A stretch of DNA of 64,000 bases, from assembly GCF_001544975.2 (NCBI RefSeq), contig NZ_FCOG02000012.1, positions 62,001-126,000 of the forward strand, given 5' to 3'. This document shows positions 8,668 to 18,562 of the stretch, in pieces. Origin of the DNA: Caballeronia arationis. GTDB lineage: Bacteria; Pseudomonadota; Gammaproteobacteria; Burkholderiales; Burkholderiaceae. The translations under genes were made by a program, and so were the position numbers. How positions within the stretch are numbered: position 1 is the first letter of the stretch; every line of letters starts with the position of its first letter. Below the pieces are notes generated by a model. The model searched no databases. It was not told the origin of the DNA and was given only the letters and a program-made list of their open reading frames with translations.

Positions 8668-10137
8668 ATGCAAACCGACTCGAATTTCATCTTCGTGCTC
8701 TTCGGCGGAACGGGCGATCTTTCGATGCGCAAGATCCTGCCGGCGCTCTTCGAGGCGCACCGCGCAGGGATGCTCGCGCCGACAGGAAAGATTCTCGCCG
8801 TCGCACGCGGCGTGGAAACGCGCGCGGCCTATCTCGAATGGGTCGAGGAGCATGTGAAGCCGCACGTCGCGAAACACGGCGCGGGCAGCGTGGATGCCGA
8901 GGCGTGGTCGGGCTTTCTCGCGCGCGTCGAGTACGTGCACATCGACCTCGGCAAGCCGGAGGACTTCCGCATCCTGCGCGACGCGGTCGCGGAGCATGAC
9001 GGCATTCGCGTCTTCTATCTCGCCACCGGGCCGTCGCTTTTCGTGCCGATCTGCCGCGCGCTCGCCGATGTCGGCCTGAACCAGAACGCGCGCATCGTGC
9101 TGGAAAAGCCGCTCGGCTATGACCTGGAATCGTCGAATGCGATCAACGACGCGGTCGGCGAGATCTTCCAGGAAGAGCAGATCTACCGGATCGACCACTA
9201 TCTCGGCAAGGAGCCGGTGCAGAACCTGCTCGCACTGCGGTTCGGCAATGCGCTCTTCGAGCCGCTCTGGCGCCGCGAATGGGTGGAGAGCATCCAGATC
9301 ACGATTGCGGAAGAACTCGGCGTGGAAGCGCGCGGCGATTTCTACGACAACACCGGCGCCCTGCGCGACATGGTGCAGAACCACCTGCTGCAGCTGCTTT
9401 CCATCGTGACGATGGAGCCGCCGCACTCGATGGATTCCGACTCCGTGCGCGACGAAAAGCTGCGCGTGCTGCGCGCGCTCAAGCCAATCGATCCGCGCGA
9501 CATCAGCCGGGTCGCGGTGCGCGGCCAGTATCACGCGGGTGTGATCAAGGGCGCTTCGGTGCCGGGGTACGCGACCGAAAAGGGCGTGCGTCCCGACAGC
9601 CGCACGGACACTTTCGTCGCGCTGAAGGTCGAGATCGAAAACTGGCGCTGGGCGGGCGTGCCGTTCTTCCTGCGCACGGGCAAACGGCTCGCGGACCGTG
9701 TCGCGGAGATCGTCGTGAATTTCCGGCCGGTGCCGCACTCGGCGCTCGGCGCTAACGCGCTCCGAGCGGGAGCCAACCGCCTCGTGATCCGCCTGCAGCC
9801 GAACGAGACCATTCGCCTCTACTGCCTCGCGAAGCAGCCGGGCGAAGGCATGAACCTCGCGAGCGTGCACCTCGACCTCGCATTCGACCAGTTCTTCCGC
9901 GAAGGGCAGATGGAGGCCTACCAGCGCCTCTTGCTCGACGTGATCCACGGGCGCCTCGCGCTCTTCGTGCGGCGCGACGAGCAGGAAGCGGCGTGGCGCT
10001 GGGTCGAGCCGATCCTGAACGAGTGGGAAGTGTCGCCGAAGCCGCCGAAGCCTTACGCGGCGGGCACGTGGGGACCGGCGGCATCGAGCGCGATGCTGGC
10101 GCAGCACGGCACTTGCTGGCTGGAAGAAGAGAACTGA
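8668..10137 (+). CDS. zwf: Glucose-6-phosphate 1-dehydrogenase
   Basis: Oxidises glucose 6-phosphate to 6-phosphogluconolactone with NAD(P)+ in the cytoplasm, the entry to the Entner-Doudoroff and pentose phosphate routes. The protein has 489 residues, normal for the family. The N-terminal nucleotide-binding motif FGGTGDLSMRK (12-22) and the active-site motif RIDHYLGKE (174-182, catalytic His and Lys) are intact. I prefer ATG 8668, with GGAG just upstream, over the in-frame GTG at 8650. It is first in zwf-pgl-glk/hexR and is preceded by a promoter with a HexR-type palindrome. 218 bases separate it from pgl. Confidence 0.95.
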   Translation: MQTDSNFIFVLFGGTGDLSMRKILPALFEAHRAGMLAPTGKILAVARGVETRAAYLEWVEEHVKPHVAKHGAGSVDAEAWSGFLARVEYVHIDLGKPEDFRILRDAVAEHDGIRVFYLATGPSLFVPICRALADVGLNQNARIVLEKPLGYDLESSNAINDAVGEIFQEEQIYRIDHYLGKEPVQNLLALRFGNALFEPLWRREWVESIQITIAEELGVEARGDFYDNTGALRDMVQNHLLQLLSIVTMEPPHSMDSDSVRDEKLRVLRALKPIDPRDISRVAVRGQYHAGVIKGASVPGYATEKGVRPDSRTDTFVALKVEIENWRWAGVPFFLRTGKRLADRVAEIVVNFRPVPHSALGANALRAGANRLVIRLQPNETIRLYCLAKQPGEGMNLASVHLDLAFDQFFREGQMEAYQRLLLDVIHGRLALFVRRDEQEAAWRWVEPILNEWEVSPKPPKPYAAGTWGPAASSAMLAQHGTCWLEEEN

Positions 10138-10355
10138 GGCCGCGCATTTTGAAAAACGGTGAAGCTTGCCAATCGAGACGACAATAGCAACAGATCGATG
10201 ACGACGCGCTGACAGCAACACGACAAGAGCGAGCCGAAGACGGCAACAGGACGACGGCACGCAACGCAAGCGCGCGAGACCAGAGCCGGGGCATGACCCG
10301 CCGCCGTACCACGCGGCGGGCTGATCAAATGAAAACAAAGCAGGATGGAGGAGCA

Positions 10356-11066
10356 GTGATCGAGCTTCACACTTTCGACGACCCGCGCGCCCAGTCGGAC
10401 GCGCTGGCGAAAGCCGTGGGCGACGCGTTAAAGGCGTCGCTGGCGGCTCGCGGCGCCGCGTCAGCCGACGCCGCCTATCATGCAACGCTCGCCGTCTCCG
10501 GCGGCACGAGCCCGCGTCCCTTTTTACAGACGCTCTCGGGCGAACCGCTCGACTGGGCGCACATCGACGTGACGCTCGTCGACGACCGCTGGGTGCCGGA
10601 AACGGATTCCGCGAGCAACGCTCGCCTAGTGCGCGAGACGCTTCTGCAAAACGCGGCGAGCGCGGCGTATTTCTGGCCGCTCGTCGACACGTCGGATTCG
10701 CTCGAAACGCATATCGCCGACCTGAACGGCGACGCGCAGCGCCGCCTGCCCGATGTCGCCGTGCTCGGCATGGGCGAGGACGGCCACACCGCGTCGATTT
10801 TCGCGGACGCGCCCGAGTGGGATGTCGCGATCACCACCGCCGACCGCTTTGTCTCGGTGCATCCGGGAAGCGCGCCGCATGCGCGCGTGAGCCTGTCGAT
10901 GTCGGCGCTGAGACAAATCGGGCAGGTCGGCCAGCTTTATCTGCTGATCGCGGGCCAGAAGAAGCTCGACGTGTTGAACGCGGCCCTCGCCGCGCCACAA
11001 AAGAACGCCATCTCGACGTTGGCCAATGCTCAGGGAGTCAAGCTCGATGTCTACTGGTGTGCATAG
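10356..11066 (+). CDS. pgl: 6-phosphogluconolactonase
   Basis: Hydrolyses 6-phosphogluconolactone to 6-phosphogluconate, the step after Zwf. It is a 236-residue DevB/NagB-like protein with SGGTSPRPF (phosphate loop, about 45-53), [13 protein letters not shown] (around 70-82) and [12 protein letters not shown] (around 130-141), the usual signature of the family. The start is set at GTG 10356 directly behind GGAGGAG; ATG codons at 10329 and 10293 give Arg-rich extensions with no ribosome binding site. Its last 20 bases overlap the glk/hexR start, so the two are probably coupled in translation. Confidence 0.92.
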   Translation: MIELHTFDDPRAQSDALAKAVGDALKASLAARGAASADAAYHATLAVSGGTSPRPFLQTLSGEPLDWAHIDVTLVDDRWVPETDSASNARLVRETLLQNAASAAYFWPLVDTSDSLETHIADLNGDAQRRLPDVAVLGMGEDGHTASIFADAPEWDVAITTADRFVSVHPGSAPHARVSLSMSALRQIGQVGQLYLLIAGQKKLDVLNAALAAPQKNAISTLANAQGVKLDVYWCA

Positions 11067-12969
11067 CAAGGCCGCGCCGGCCGGCAGCCAGCATGCTGAC
11101 GGACCGAGACTCCTCGCCGACGTCGGTGGCACCAACGCGCGCTTCGCGCTCGAAACGGCGCCCGGCGAGATCGGGCAGATCCGCGTGTACCCGGCGGCCG
11201 ACTATCCGGGCATCGCGGAGGTCATGCAGCAGTATCTGAAGGACACCAAGGTCGGCCGCGTCAATCACGCGGCGGTCGCGATCGCGAATCCGGTCGACGG
11301 CGATCACGTTTCGATGACCAACCACGACTGGAGCTTTTCGATCGAAGCGACGCGCCGCGCGCTCGGCTTCGATACGCTGCTCGTGGTCAACGACTTCACC
11401 GCGCTCGCGATGGCGCTGCCGGGCCTGACCGACGCCCAGCGCGTGCAGGTCGGCGGCGGTTCGCGGCGGCAAAACAGCGTGATCGGCCTGCTCGGACCGG
11501 GCACGGGCCTGGGCGTCTCGGGCCTGATTCCCGCCGACGACCGCTGGATCGCGCTCGGCAGCGAAGGCGGCCACGCCAGCTTCGCGCCGTCGAATGAAGA
11601 CGAAGACCTGGTGATGCGCCATGCGCGAACCAAGTGGCCGCATGTGTCGTTCGAGCGCGTCGCGGCGGGGCCGGGGCTCGAACTGATCTATCGCGCGTTC
11701 GCGGAACGCGACGGCATCGCGGTGGCTGAATCGGTGAACAGCGCCGACGTGACCAAGCGCGCCCACGACGGCGAGGCGCTCGCGCTCCAAGCGGTGAACT
11801 GCTTCTGCGGCATTCTCGGGACGTTCTCGGGGAACATCGCGGTGACGCTCGGCTCGCTCGGCGGCATCTATATCGGCGGCGGCGTGGTGCTCAAGCTCGG
11901 CGAACTGTTCTACAAGTCGCCGTTTCGCGAGCGTTTCGAGGCGAAAGGGCGCTTCCAGCAATATCTGTCGGGCGTTCCGACCTATGTCATCACCGCTGAA
12001 TATCCGGCGTTTCTCGGCGTTTCCGCGATTCTCGCGGAGCAGTTGTCGAATCGCGCGAACAGCGGCTCGTCGGCGGTGTTCGAGCGCATCCGCCAGATGC
12101 GCGACGCGCTCACGCCCGCTGAGCGGCGCGTCGCCGATCTCGCGCTGAACCATCCGCGCTCGATCATCAACGATCCGATCATCGACATCGCGCGCAAGGC
12201 CGACGTCAGCCAGCCGACGGTGATCCGCTTCTGCCGCTCGCTCGGCTGCACCGGGCTCTCCGACTTCAAGCTCAAGCTCGCGACGGGCCTCACGGGCACG
12301 ATTCCGGTGAGCCACAGCCAGGTGCATCTCGGCGACACGGCCACCGATTTCGGCGCGAAGGTGCTCGACAACACCGTCTCGGCAATCCTGCAATTGCGCG
12401 AGCATCTCAATTTCGAGAGCGTCGAGCGCGCGATCGACATCCTGAACGGCGCGCGGCGCATCGAGTTCTATGGCCTCGGGAATTCGAACATCGTCGCGCA
12501 GGACGCGCACTACAAGTTTTTCCGCTTCGGCATTCCCACGATCGCTTACGGCGATCTCTACATGCAGGCGGCGTCCGCTGCGCTGCTCGGCAAGGGCGAT
12601 GTGATCGTGGCGGTGTCGAAGTCGGGCCGCGCGCCCGAATTGCTGCGCGTGCTCGAAGTCGCGATGCAGCAGGGCGCAACGGTCGTGGCGATCACGTCGA
12701 GCAACACGCCGCTCGCCAAGCGCGCGACGGTGGCGCTCGAAACGGATCACATCGAAATTCGCGAATCGCAGCTTTCGATGATTTCCCGCATCCTGCATCT
12801 CGTCATCATCGACATCCTCGCGGTCGGCGTGGCGATCCGGCGCGCGGCCCCGAAGCCGGGAACAAAGCTCAACGAGACGGTCGCGAAGATGCGCGATGCG
12901 GACAACGACGAAACCGGTGCCGTGCTCGACTGGCTGAGCCACGGCGCTTCGGGAGCCGCGCGGGACTGA
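11047..12969 (+). CDS. glk: Bifunctional glucokinase / HexR (RpiR-family) regulator
   Basis: A 640-residue fusion. Residues about 18-340 are glucokinase (ATP + glucose to glucose 6-phosphate): [12 protein letters not shown] phosphate-binding loop, [16 protein letters not shown] and the SEGGHA sugar-binding segment. Residues about 345-640 are an RpiR/HexR repressor with an N-terminal helix-turn-helix ([16 protein letters not shown]) and a SIS sugar-phosphate domain ([17 protein letters not shown]). In gammaproteobacteria these are separate proteins; the fusion is known from burkholderias. GGGAG lies 9 bases before the ATG. The regulator half probably binds the palindrome at 8580-8598 and the weaker site at 14768. 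Confidence 0.93.
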   Translation: MSTGVHSKAAPAGSQHADGPRLLADVGGTNARFALETAPGEIGQIRVYPAADYPGIAEVMQQYLKDTKVGRVNHAAVAIANPVDGDHVSMTNHDWSFSIEATRRALGFDTLLVVNDFTALAMALPGLTDAQRVQVGGGSRRQNSVIGLLGPGTGLGVSGLIPADDRWIALGSEGGHASFAPSNEDEDLVMRHARTKWPHVSFERVAAGPGLELIYRAFAERDGIAVAESVNSADVTKRAHDGEALALQAVNCFCGILGTFSGNIAVTLGSLGGIYIGGGVVLKLGELFYKSPFRERFEAKGRFQQYLSGVPTYVITAEYPAFLGVSAILAEQLSNRANSGSSAVFERIRQMRDALTPAERRVADLALNHPRSIINDPIIDIARKADVSQPTVIRFCRSLGCTGLSDFKLKLATGLTGTIPVSHSQVHLGDTATDFGAKVLDNTVSAILQLREHLNFESVERAIDILNGARRIEFYGLGNSNIVAQDAHYKFFRFGIPTIAYGDLYMQAASAALLGKGDVIVAVSKSGRAPELLRVLEVAMQQGATVVAITSSNTPLAKRATVALETDHIEIRESQLSMISRILHLVIIDILAVGVAIRRAAPKPGTKLNETVAKMRDADNDETGAVLDWLSHGASGAARD

Positions 12970-13004
12970 GCGCGCGGTTCGAGTTTGTCAAAGGCCGCAA
13001 ATGC

Positions 13005-13040
13005 AAAGGCCGCCGGTGCGAACCGGCGGCCTTTGTCGTT
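13005..13040 (+). terminator. Terminator of the zwf-pgl-glk operon
   Basis: Perfect 13-bp stem (AAAGGCCGCCGGT / ACCGGCGGCCTTT) with a GCGA loop, 36 bases after the glk/hexR stop; a short mixed T stretch follows. Confidence 0.75.
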
Positions 13041-13320
13041 GGACGTCTTACGTGGCGGCCAGGAAACGATGAAGTGCCGAACGCAAGCCGTGGAGGTGAG
13101 GGCGCTGGTGCATGGAAGCCTCGTCTCTGATGGATCCGCGAGGCTGGATGGCGGGCACACCCACGACTAGCTGAGAATTCCTAAATCGAAGGCTTGAGCC
13201 TTATGACATCCAATGGCGCGCGGCGGCGTTGCGGACAAGGTGCAAGGGCACGATGCGCAGGCGCATTCAGCGCGTGCGGCCGGCCAGCCGACACGCATTC
13301 GGACGTTCCGAAGCCCCAAT

Positions 13321-13357
13321 AAAAAACGGTGCGATACCCTTTCGGGCACCGCACCGA
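13321..13357 (-). terminator. Terminator of the porin gene
   Basis: On the minus strand a hairpin (GGTGCGGTGCCC, GAAA turn, GGGT..CGCACC) is followed by six T residues, about 60 bases past the porin stop. Confidence 0.75.
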
Positions 13358-13418
13358 TACGCGCCTCTCGCAGCAGCGTGAAAACTCTCTTAAAGCTCTT
13401 TTCTGTCAGACCCGTCGA

Positions 13419-14582
13419 TTAGAACGAGTGCTGGATACCTGCGTACACGCCGGACTGGCTGTGACCCGGCAGCGGGTTGTCGGTCGCGGCCGACGTACCG
13501 AAGTTGTTGGCATTCAGGCCGTAGTTAGCCGACTTGCTGTTTTGCACCGTCGCAACCTGGATGTCGAGCAGCGTGCGCTTCGACAGGTTGTACGAGCCGC
13601 CGACCGTGTACAGCGTCGCATTGCCCGCGCCGTTGTTGGCGTTCGAGTGGTAGACCGCAGCGATCAGCGCCGCTGCCGGCGTTGCTTGCCACGTCACGCC
13701 GCCCCATTCGTGGTCGATCGTCGTCGGCTGGCCGGGCAGCACATTGTTCATGCCCGAACTGCGGATCGCCTGGTAGGCGCCCTGGACCTTGAACTGGCCC
13801 AGGAACACGTTGAACGCCGCCGTGTATTCGCGCGAGTAGCCGTACACGCCGTTGCCGTTGGCGTTGCCACCCGTTGCATTGGCGCCGTTGAGCGGGTCAT
13901 AGACGCCGCCGAGCTGGCCGTTCGACGGGTTGCGGATTTCGTCGTACATGCCGCGGATCTGGAAGAGCGCGGACGTGTACGTCAGTTGCAGACCGCCTTC
14001 ACGGCCTTGCGGCGTGCTGCCGTTACCGTTCCAGTTCGTCGCGTTCGACAGTGCGTACTGGCCGTACACGTCGAAGCCGTACCACTTCGGCGACTGATAC
14101 GAAATGTTGTTGCTCGATTGCGGCCAGTTGCGGCCACGCACCAGCGACGCCGACGACCAGTTCGACTGGCCAAACGGATCGAAGTCCCACACGCCGTTGG
14201 CGATGAAGAGCTCACGGCCCAACAGCAGCGTACCGAAGTTGTTGTTGGCAAGGCCGACCGTCGCCCAGCGATTGAAGATGCCGTTGTTGCCCGGGCCCTG
14301 ACCCGTCATGGTGTTGAAGCTGCCTTCCAACTGGAACACGGCCTTGTAGCCGCCACCCAGGTCTTCGACGCCCTTCAAGCCCCAGAGGCTCGTGCCCCAG
14401 TCGCCGCTTTCAGCGCGGAAACGGTGCGTGCTGCTGGTGGCGGGACCATTGGCGGGACCTTGCGGAACGCCCGTCATGTATTCGAGCCCCGCGTCCAGGC
14501 GACCGTACAGCGTCACGCTGCTCTGAGCGTGGGCCGCAACGCCGAACGTCAGCAGCGATGCCGCGAGCAAAGCTTTCTTCAT
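13419..14582 (-). CDS. Outer-membrane porin (Gram-negative porin, Porin_4 type)
   Basis: A trimeric 16-strand general porin of the burkholderial type, 387 residues. It has a typical signal peptide (MKKALLAASLLTFGVAAHAQ), then SSVTLYGRLDAGLEYM, the usual first beta strand, and it ends in the C-terminal Phe (YAGIQHSF) needed for BAM recognition. Of two adjacent Met codons I prefer the second (14582), five bases behind GGAGG. It is monocistronic with its own terminator. A HexR-like 15-mer 186 bases upstream suggests it may follow sugar metabolism, which would make it a functional counterpart of the OprB sugar porin; that is inference. Confidence 0.9.
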   Translation of the reverse strand: MKKALLAASLLTFGVAAHAQSSVTLYGRLDAGLEYMTGVPQGPANGPATSSTHRFRAESGDWGTSLWGLKGVEDLGGGYKAVFQLEGSFNTMTGQGPGNNGIFNRWATVGLANNNFGTLLLGRELFIANGVWDFDPFGQSNWSSASLVRGRNWPQSSNNISYQSPKWYGFDVYGQYALSNATNWNGNGSTPQGREGGLQLTYTSALFQIRGMYDEIRNPSNGQLGGVYDPLNGANATGGNANGNGVYGYSREYTAAFNVFLGQFKVQGAYQAIRSSGMNNVLPGQPTTIDHEWGGVTWQATPAAALIAAVYHSNANNGAGNATLYTVGGSYNLSKRTLLDIQVATVQNSKSANYGLNANNFGTSAATDNPLPGHSQSGVYAGIQHSF

Positions 14583-14767
14583 CATCTCCTCCAACCCTGT
14601 CAAAAAAAAGGAACCCAAGTGCTGCCGTATGGCGCGATGCGGGAGCATCGAACCGGAAATCGTTTTCAGAGGGACACGCGCGGGCAGGTGCGCCCTGGTT
14701 GATCCGCGCTGGCCTGGACGCGGACGCGACTGCCGACCGTTGGGTTCGGTGTCTCCTCAGTTCTTTT

Positions 14768-14782
14768 TGAAGTAAAACTACT
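14768..14782. promoter_or_regulatory. HexR-like operator upstream of the porin
   Basis: TGAAGTAAAACTACT matches 13 of 15 positions of TGTARTWWWAYTACA, the same motif that is perfect at zwf. It lies in an AT-rich stretch (14760-14870) that probably contains the porin promoter on the minus strand. Confidence 0.45.
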
Positions 14783-14931
14783 TTTTGTGAACTTCCTTTT
14801 GGTACTTTGATTACTAATTTATCAAAATACGTTTTGGGCGCCAAAGAAATTTGCGGTTTCCCACACATGTGTCTCGAAAATGCAATGCCGCTGTGCCCTG
14901 CACGAGACGCGCGGCCTATCGGAATTCGCCC

Positions 14932-14955
14932 AAAGCCTTACGGCGTAAGGGCTTT
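14932..14955. promoter_or_regulatory. Extended palindrome in the hisP-porin intergenic region
   Basis: CCTTACG-G-CGTAAGG (14936-14950) is a perfect 7-bp dyad, extended by AAAG/CTTT flanks with one extra base. The central gap is a single base, so it cannot form a normal hairpin loop and looks more like a protein-binding dyad. No regulator is assigned. The rest of the 569-base gap 14583-15151 holds the porin upstream region and the terminator at 15066. Confidence 0.35.
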
Positions 14956-15065
14956 ATGAAGATGTAAGCTTTAGGTCAAGGATTGACTCTATTGACTGGC
15001 GTCCGATAGGCAGTTAGGCCTTGAAAGCCGCCTCCGACGATTCTCCAGCGGGTTGCGCAGACATG

Positions 15066-15091
15066 AAAAAAGCGCCTTGCGGCGCTTTTTC
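15066..15091. terminator. Bidirectional terminator downstream of hisP
   Basis: AAAAAGCGCC-TTGC-GGCGCTTTTT, a perfect 10-bp stem with A and T tracts on both sides, 60 bases after the stop of hisP on the minus strand. It can terminate in both directions. Confidence 0.85.
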
Positions 15092-15151
15092 CCGGGTCAG
15101 GCAACGCGTGCGGTGGCGCGCGCGATTACAGGAACTACAGAATTGCGGGCT

Positions 15152-15931
15152 TCACTCGAGGCTGCCGGACAGGAACTGCCTGAGCCGCTCGCTTTTAGGC
15201 GCACCGAAGACTTCCTGCGGATGGCCTTCTTCCTCGATGCGCCCCTGATGCAGGAACACGACGTGATTCGACACGTTGCGCGCGAATGCCATCTCGTGCG
15301 TGACGACGATCATCGTGCGGCCTTCTTCTGCGAGCGTCTGCATCACTTTGAGCACTTCGCCGACGAGTTCCGGGTCGAGCGCCGAGGTCGGTTCGTCGAA
15401 GAGCATGACGTCGGGATGCATCGCGAGCGCGCGGGCGATCGCGACGCGCTGCTGCTGCCCGCCCGACAGGTGCGACGGATACTGCTTTTCCACGCGCGGC
15501 GCGAGTCCGACCTTCTCCAGATACGTGCGCGCGCGCTCCTCGGCTTCCTTCTTCGGCAGCCCGAGCACGTTGACGGGCGCCTCCATCACGTTTTCCAGCA
15601 CGTTCATGTGCGACCACAGGTTGAAGTGCTGGAACACCATCGAGAGCTTCGAGCGTACCTGCCGCAACTGCTTCTGGTCGGCGACCTTCAGTGCGCCGGC
15701 CTTGTCCTTCTGCGTGCGGACCTCGACGCCATCCATGAAGATGCGCCCCCGGTTCGGCTGCTCGAGGAAATTGATACAGCGCAGCATCGTGCTCTTGCCC
15801 GACCCGGACGAGCCGATGATGCTGATGACGTCGCCGGCTTGCGCCCTGAGCGACACGCCCTTCAGCACCTCGTTCTCGCCGTACTGCTTGTGGAGGTCGT
15901 CGACGAAGAGCTTTTGTCTCTGTGCATTCAT
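15152..15931 (-). CDS. hisP: Histidine/basic amino acid ABC transporter ATPase
   Basis: The ATPase of a polar amino-acid importer, 259 residues. It reads closely like enteric His[17 protein letters not shown], Walker [10 protein letters not shown] (about 38-46), [13 protein letters not shown]-loop, [39 protein letters not shown], then VTHEMAFA. The start at 15931 is set by the HisP-like N-terminus; the upstream in-frame extension belongs to the hisM coding region. It is the last gene of hisQ-hisM-hisP (gaps of 15 and 16 bases). No binding protein (HisJ/ArgT) is encoded on either side, which is unusual for this operon. Confidence 0.93.
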   Translation of the reverse strand: MNAQRQKLFVDDLHKQYGENEVLKGVSLRAQAGDVISIIGSSGSGKSTMLRCINFLEQPNRGRIFMDGVEVRTQKDKAGALKVADQKQLRQVRSKLSMVFQHFNLWSHMNVLENVMEAPVNVLGLPKKEAEERARTYLEKVGLAPRVEKQYPSHLSGGQQQRVAIARALAMHPDVMLFDEPTSALDPELVGEVLKVMQTLAEEGRTMIVVTHEMAFARNVSNHVVFLHQGRIEEEGHPQEVFGAPKSERLRQFLSGSLE

Positions 15932-15947
15932 GTGCGGTCCTTGCGGC

Positions 15948-16661
15948 TTATTTACCCTGCGGCCGCAGGTACGCGAGCCAGCGATACTCGGCGCGGCGGA
16001 ACAGCCACACGAGCGCGAACGAAATGACGAGATAAAGGAGCGCGGCGATGCCGAACGCCTCGAACGACTTGTACGTCGCGGAATTGACGTCGCGGGCAAT
16101 CTTCAGGATGTCGGGCACGGTGGCGGTGAAGGCGACCGTCGTCGCGTGCAGCATCAGGATCACTTCGTTGCTGTAGTAGGGCAGCGCGCGCCTGAGCGCC
16201 GACGGCAGGATCACGCGCCGGTAAAGCGTGAACGACGACATCCCGTAAGCCCGCGCCGCCTCGATTTCGCCGTAGGGCGTCGCCTTGATCGCGCCGGCGA
16301 AGATTTCGGTGGTGTACGCGCAGGTGTTGAGCGTGAACGCGAGCAGCGTGCAGTTCATGCCGTTGCGGAAGAACTCGTTGAGCAGCATGTGGTCGCGCAC
16401 GACCTGCAGGCTGTAGAGCCCGGTGTAGCAGAGCAGCAGCTGCACATAGAGCGGCGTGCCCCGAAACACATATGTATACAGCCACACGCCGCGCGACAGG
16501 AACTTGTTCTTCGAGACGCGCGCGACCGCGAGCGGAATCGACAGACAGAAGCCGAGCGCGATCGAGATGACGAGCAGCCACATCGTGATGGCGAGGCCGG
16601 TGATGCGGTAGCCGTCGGTGAAGAGATAGTTCTTCCAGTATTCCTGGATGATTTCGAGCAT
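15948..16661 (-). CDS. hisM: Histidine/basic amino acid ABC transporter permease HisM
   Basis: Inner-membrane permease of 237 residues with about five helices. It reads closely like enteric His[21 protein letters not shown] at the start, [42 protein letters not shown] (the EAA ATPase-docking loop) and [14 protein letters not shown]. It forms the heteromeric channel with HisQ and is powered by HisP. Encoded in the middle of the three-gene operon with very short spacers. Confidence 0.93.
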   Translation of the reverse strand: MLEIIQEYWKNYLFTDGYRITGLAITMWLLVISIALGFCLSIPLAVARVSKNKFLSRGVWLYTYVFRGTPLYVQLLLCYTGLYSLQVVRDHMLLNEFFRNGMNCTLLAFTLNTCAYTTEIFAGAIKATPYGEIEAARAYGMSSFTLYRRVILPSALRRALPYYSNEVILMLHATTVAFTATVPDILKIARDVNSATYKSFEAFGIAALLYLVISFALVWLFRRAEYRWLAYLRPQGK

Positions 16662-16676
16662 GAGGTCCGCCGCTTT

Positions 16677-17363
16677 TTATAGGTCTGCCTTGCGCACGCC
16701 GATCGAATAACGGCGTTCCAGCCAGATCAGCACGAGATTCGACACGGTCGTGATCACGAGATAGATCGCGCCCGCGAGCAGCGTGAAGAAGAAGAACCGC
16801 AGCGTGCCCTTGCCGGCGTCCTGCGAGGCCTTCACGACGTCGGCGAGGCCGATGATCGAGACGAGCGCCGTCGCCTTCACCATCACCTGCCAGTTGTTGC
16901 CGATGCCGGGCAGCGCGAAGCGCATCATCTGCGGGAACATGATCCGCGAGAAGGTCTGCCACGGCGTCATGCCGTAGGCCGCGCCCGCTTCGAGCTGGCC
17001 GCGCGGCACGGAAAGGAACGCGCCGCGGAAGGTTTCGGTGAAATACGCGCCGTAGATGAACCCGAGCACTAGAATGCCCGCGAGGAACGGGTCGATGTCG
17101 ATCTGATCCCAGCCGAGCAGGTCAGTCAGATTGTTCAGCCAGATCTGGATGCTGTAGAAGAGCAGCAGCATCAGCACTAGGTCGGGCACGCCGCGGATGA
17201 GCGTCGTATACAGCGTGCCGATCCCCGACGTGATGCGGTTTGCCGACAGTTTCGCCGCCGCGCCGATCAGGCCGATCACGAAAGCGAACGCGAGCGACAG
17301 CACCGCCAGTTTGACGGTCTGCCAGGTGCCCGAGAGAATCAGCGGCCCGTAGCCTTGAAGCAT
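16677..17363 (-). CDS. hisQ: Histidine/basic amino acid ABC transporter permease HisQ
   Basis: Permease partner of HisM, 228 residues. It shows the HisQ pattern IGLIGAAAKLS, YTTLIRGVPDLVLMLLLFY, IDIDPFLAGILVLGFIYGAYFTETFRGAFLSVPRGQLEAGAAYG and the C-terminal LERRYSIGVRKADL. First gene of the operon. The promoter must lie within the 426-base gap up to the pirin gene. In enteric bacteria and many burkholderias the binding-protein gene precedes hisQ; here it is missing, so the channel must use a protein encoded elsewhere. Confidence 0.93.
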   Translation of the reverse strand: MLQGYGPLILSGTWQTVKLAVLSLAFAFVIGLIGAAAKLSANRITSGIGTLYTTLIRGVPDLVLMLLLFYSIQIWLNNLTDLLGWDQIDIDPFLAGILVLGFIYGAYFTETFRGAFLSVPRGQLEAGAAYGMTPWQTFSRIMFPQMMRFALPGIGNNWQVMVKATALVSIIGLADVVKASQDAGKGTLRFFFFTLLAGAIYLVITTVSNLVLIWLERRYSIGVRKADL

Positions 17364-17789
17364 GGTGATTCCTTGATGACGTGCGGTTAGTCCGCGGTTT
17401 GCCGCATGACGGGGGGTCGCTTCGGCCGCCCGCTTTCGCGGTGTTTCGGCGCCGCGGCTCCGTCGCGTGCGCCCGGTCGGCCAAGGCCTGCGAGCGTCGG
17501 TATTCTAGGCGTCCAAAATTGGGGTACGGCGTTTTTGCTCCGTGCCAAGGCGCGTCGAAGGCTTCGTCGCGCCTCCTCGCGGCCTGTTGCAGCACGGTCT
17601 CAGCAGCAAAACCCGGGTCAGCCGCCACGAAAAGCGCAGCATTTTACCCGAAGCCGTCCGCCGCGCGAGCGAACCCGGGTTTGTCCGATTACCTGCATTT
17701 TCAGGACGGTGTAGTGCCGCCGGGCCCGTTGTTCGGGGACTGGCTCGCCCTTACATTGGATGCATCGCAAAACCAACCGGAGAAACGGG
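17364..17789. other. Intergenic region between divergent hisQMP and pirin genes
   Basis: 426 bases, G+C rich, that must contain the promoters of both flanking transcripts. I find no convincing promoter pair, operator palindrome or supported gene. The open frames crossing it have no ribosome binding site and no recognisable domain. A HisJ-like binding-protein gene is not present here, even as a remnant. Confidence 0.6.
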
Positions 17790-18488
17790 ATGTTCGAGAT
17801 TCGTCGCGGCAATGAACGGGGTCATGCCAACCACGGCTGGCTCGATTCGTATCACACGTTTTCGTTCGCGGATTACTACGATCCGGAGCACATGCATTTC
17901 GGCGCGCTGCGCGTGATCAACGAGGATCGCGTCGCGGGCGGCAAGGGCTTCGGCACGCACGGCCATCGCGACATGGAGATCATCAGCTACGTGCTGGAAG
18001 GCGCGCTCGCGCACCGCGACAGCATGGGCAACGGCTCGACGATCCGCCCGGGCGACGTGCAGCGCATGAGCGCCGGCACCGGCGTGCGCCACAGCGAATT
18101 CAACGGCTCGCACGACGAGACTGCGCACTTCCTGCAGATCTGGATCATTCCGGATGCGCCGGGCGGCGCGCCGGGCTACGAGGAAAAGCGCTTCGACGAC
18201 GCCGAGAAACGCGGACGCCTGCGCCTGATCGCATCGCCTTCCGGACGCGACGGCGCGGTGAAGCTCGGTGCGGATGCCGAGATCCACGCGGGTCTCTTCG
18301 ACGGCGACGAGCGCGCCGAGTTCGACGTGCCCGCCGGGCGGCGCGTGTATGTGCACGTGGCGCGCGGGGTGGTGTCGGTGAACGGCGAAAAGCTGCAAGC
18401 CGGCGATGCAGCCAGCATCGAGGATGTATCGAAGGTGACGCTCGAGCACGGCGACAACGCCGAAGTGCTGCTGTTCGATCTGGCCTGA
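17790..18488 (+). CDS. Pirin family protein (YhhW-like, possible quercetin dioxygenase)
   Basis: A bicupin of 232 residues. Metal ligands expected for E. coli YhhW are all present at the same positions: His57 and His59 (FGTHGHRDME), His101 and Glu103 (VRHSEFN). Several bacterial pirins have quercetin 2,3-dioxygenase activity in vitro; the physiological role is unclear. The start is ATG 17790, eight bases behind GGAG; an upstream in-frame ATG at 17760 lacks a site. It is followed by a strong terminator and appears monocistronic. Confidence 0.9.
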   Translation: MFEIRRGNERGHANHGWLDSYHTFSFADYYDPEHMHFGALRVINEDRVAGGKGFGTHGHRDMEIISYVLEGALAHRDSMGNGSTIRPGDVQRMSAGTGVRHSEFNGSHDETAHFLQIWIIPDAPGGAPGYEEKRFDDAEKRGRLRLIASPSGRDGAVKLGADAEIHAGLFDGDERAEFDVPAGRRVYVHVARGVVSVNGEKLQAGDAASIEDVSKVTLEHGDNAEVLLFDLA

Positions 18489-18511
18489 AACACGCGCAGG
18501 GCCAAAACAAG

Positions 18512-18541
18512 AAGCCGCGGGAGCGATCCCGCGGCTTTTTT
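18512..18541 (+). terminator. Terminator of the pirin gene
   Basis: AAGCCGCGGGA-GCGA-TCCCGCGGCTT, a perfect 11-bp stem followed by a T run, 23 bases after the pirin stop. Confidence 0.88.
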
Positions 18542-18562
18542 CATGGGCGGAAGATTCCCGCG

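Larger units (their letters stand above)
12970..13418. other. Intergenic region between convergent glk/hexR and porin genes
   Basis: 449 bases with a terminator for each flanking transcript (13005 and 13321). Between them, about 13041-13317, I see no supported gene: the open frame crossing 12985-13170 runs through the terminator stem, has no ribosome binding site and no recognisable domain. Confidence 0.6.

Noticed and set aside
12985..13170. Short open frame after glk/hexR
   Set aside because: It runs through the operon terminator hairpin, has no ribosome binding site and no recognisable domain.
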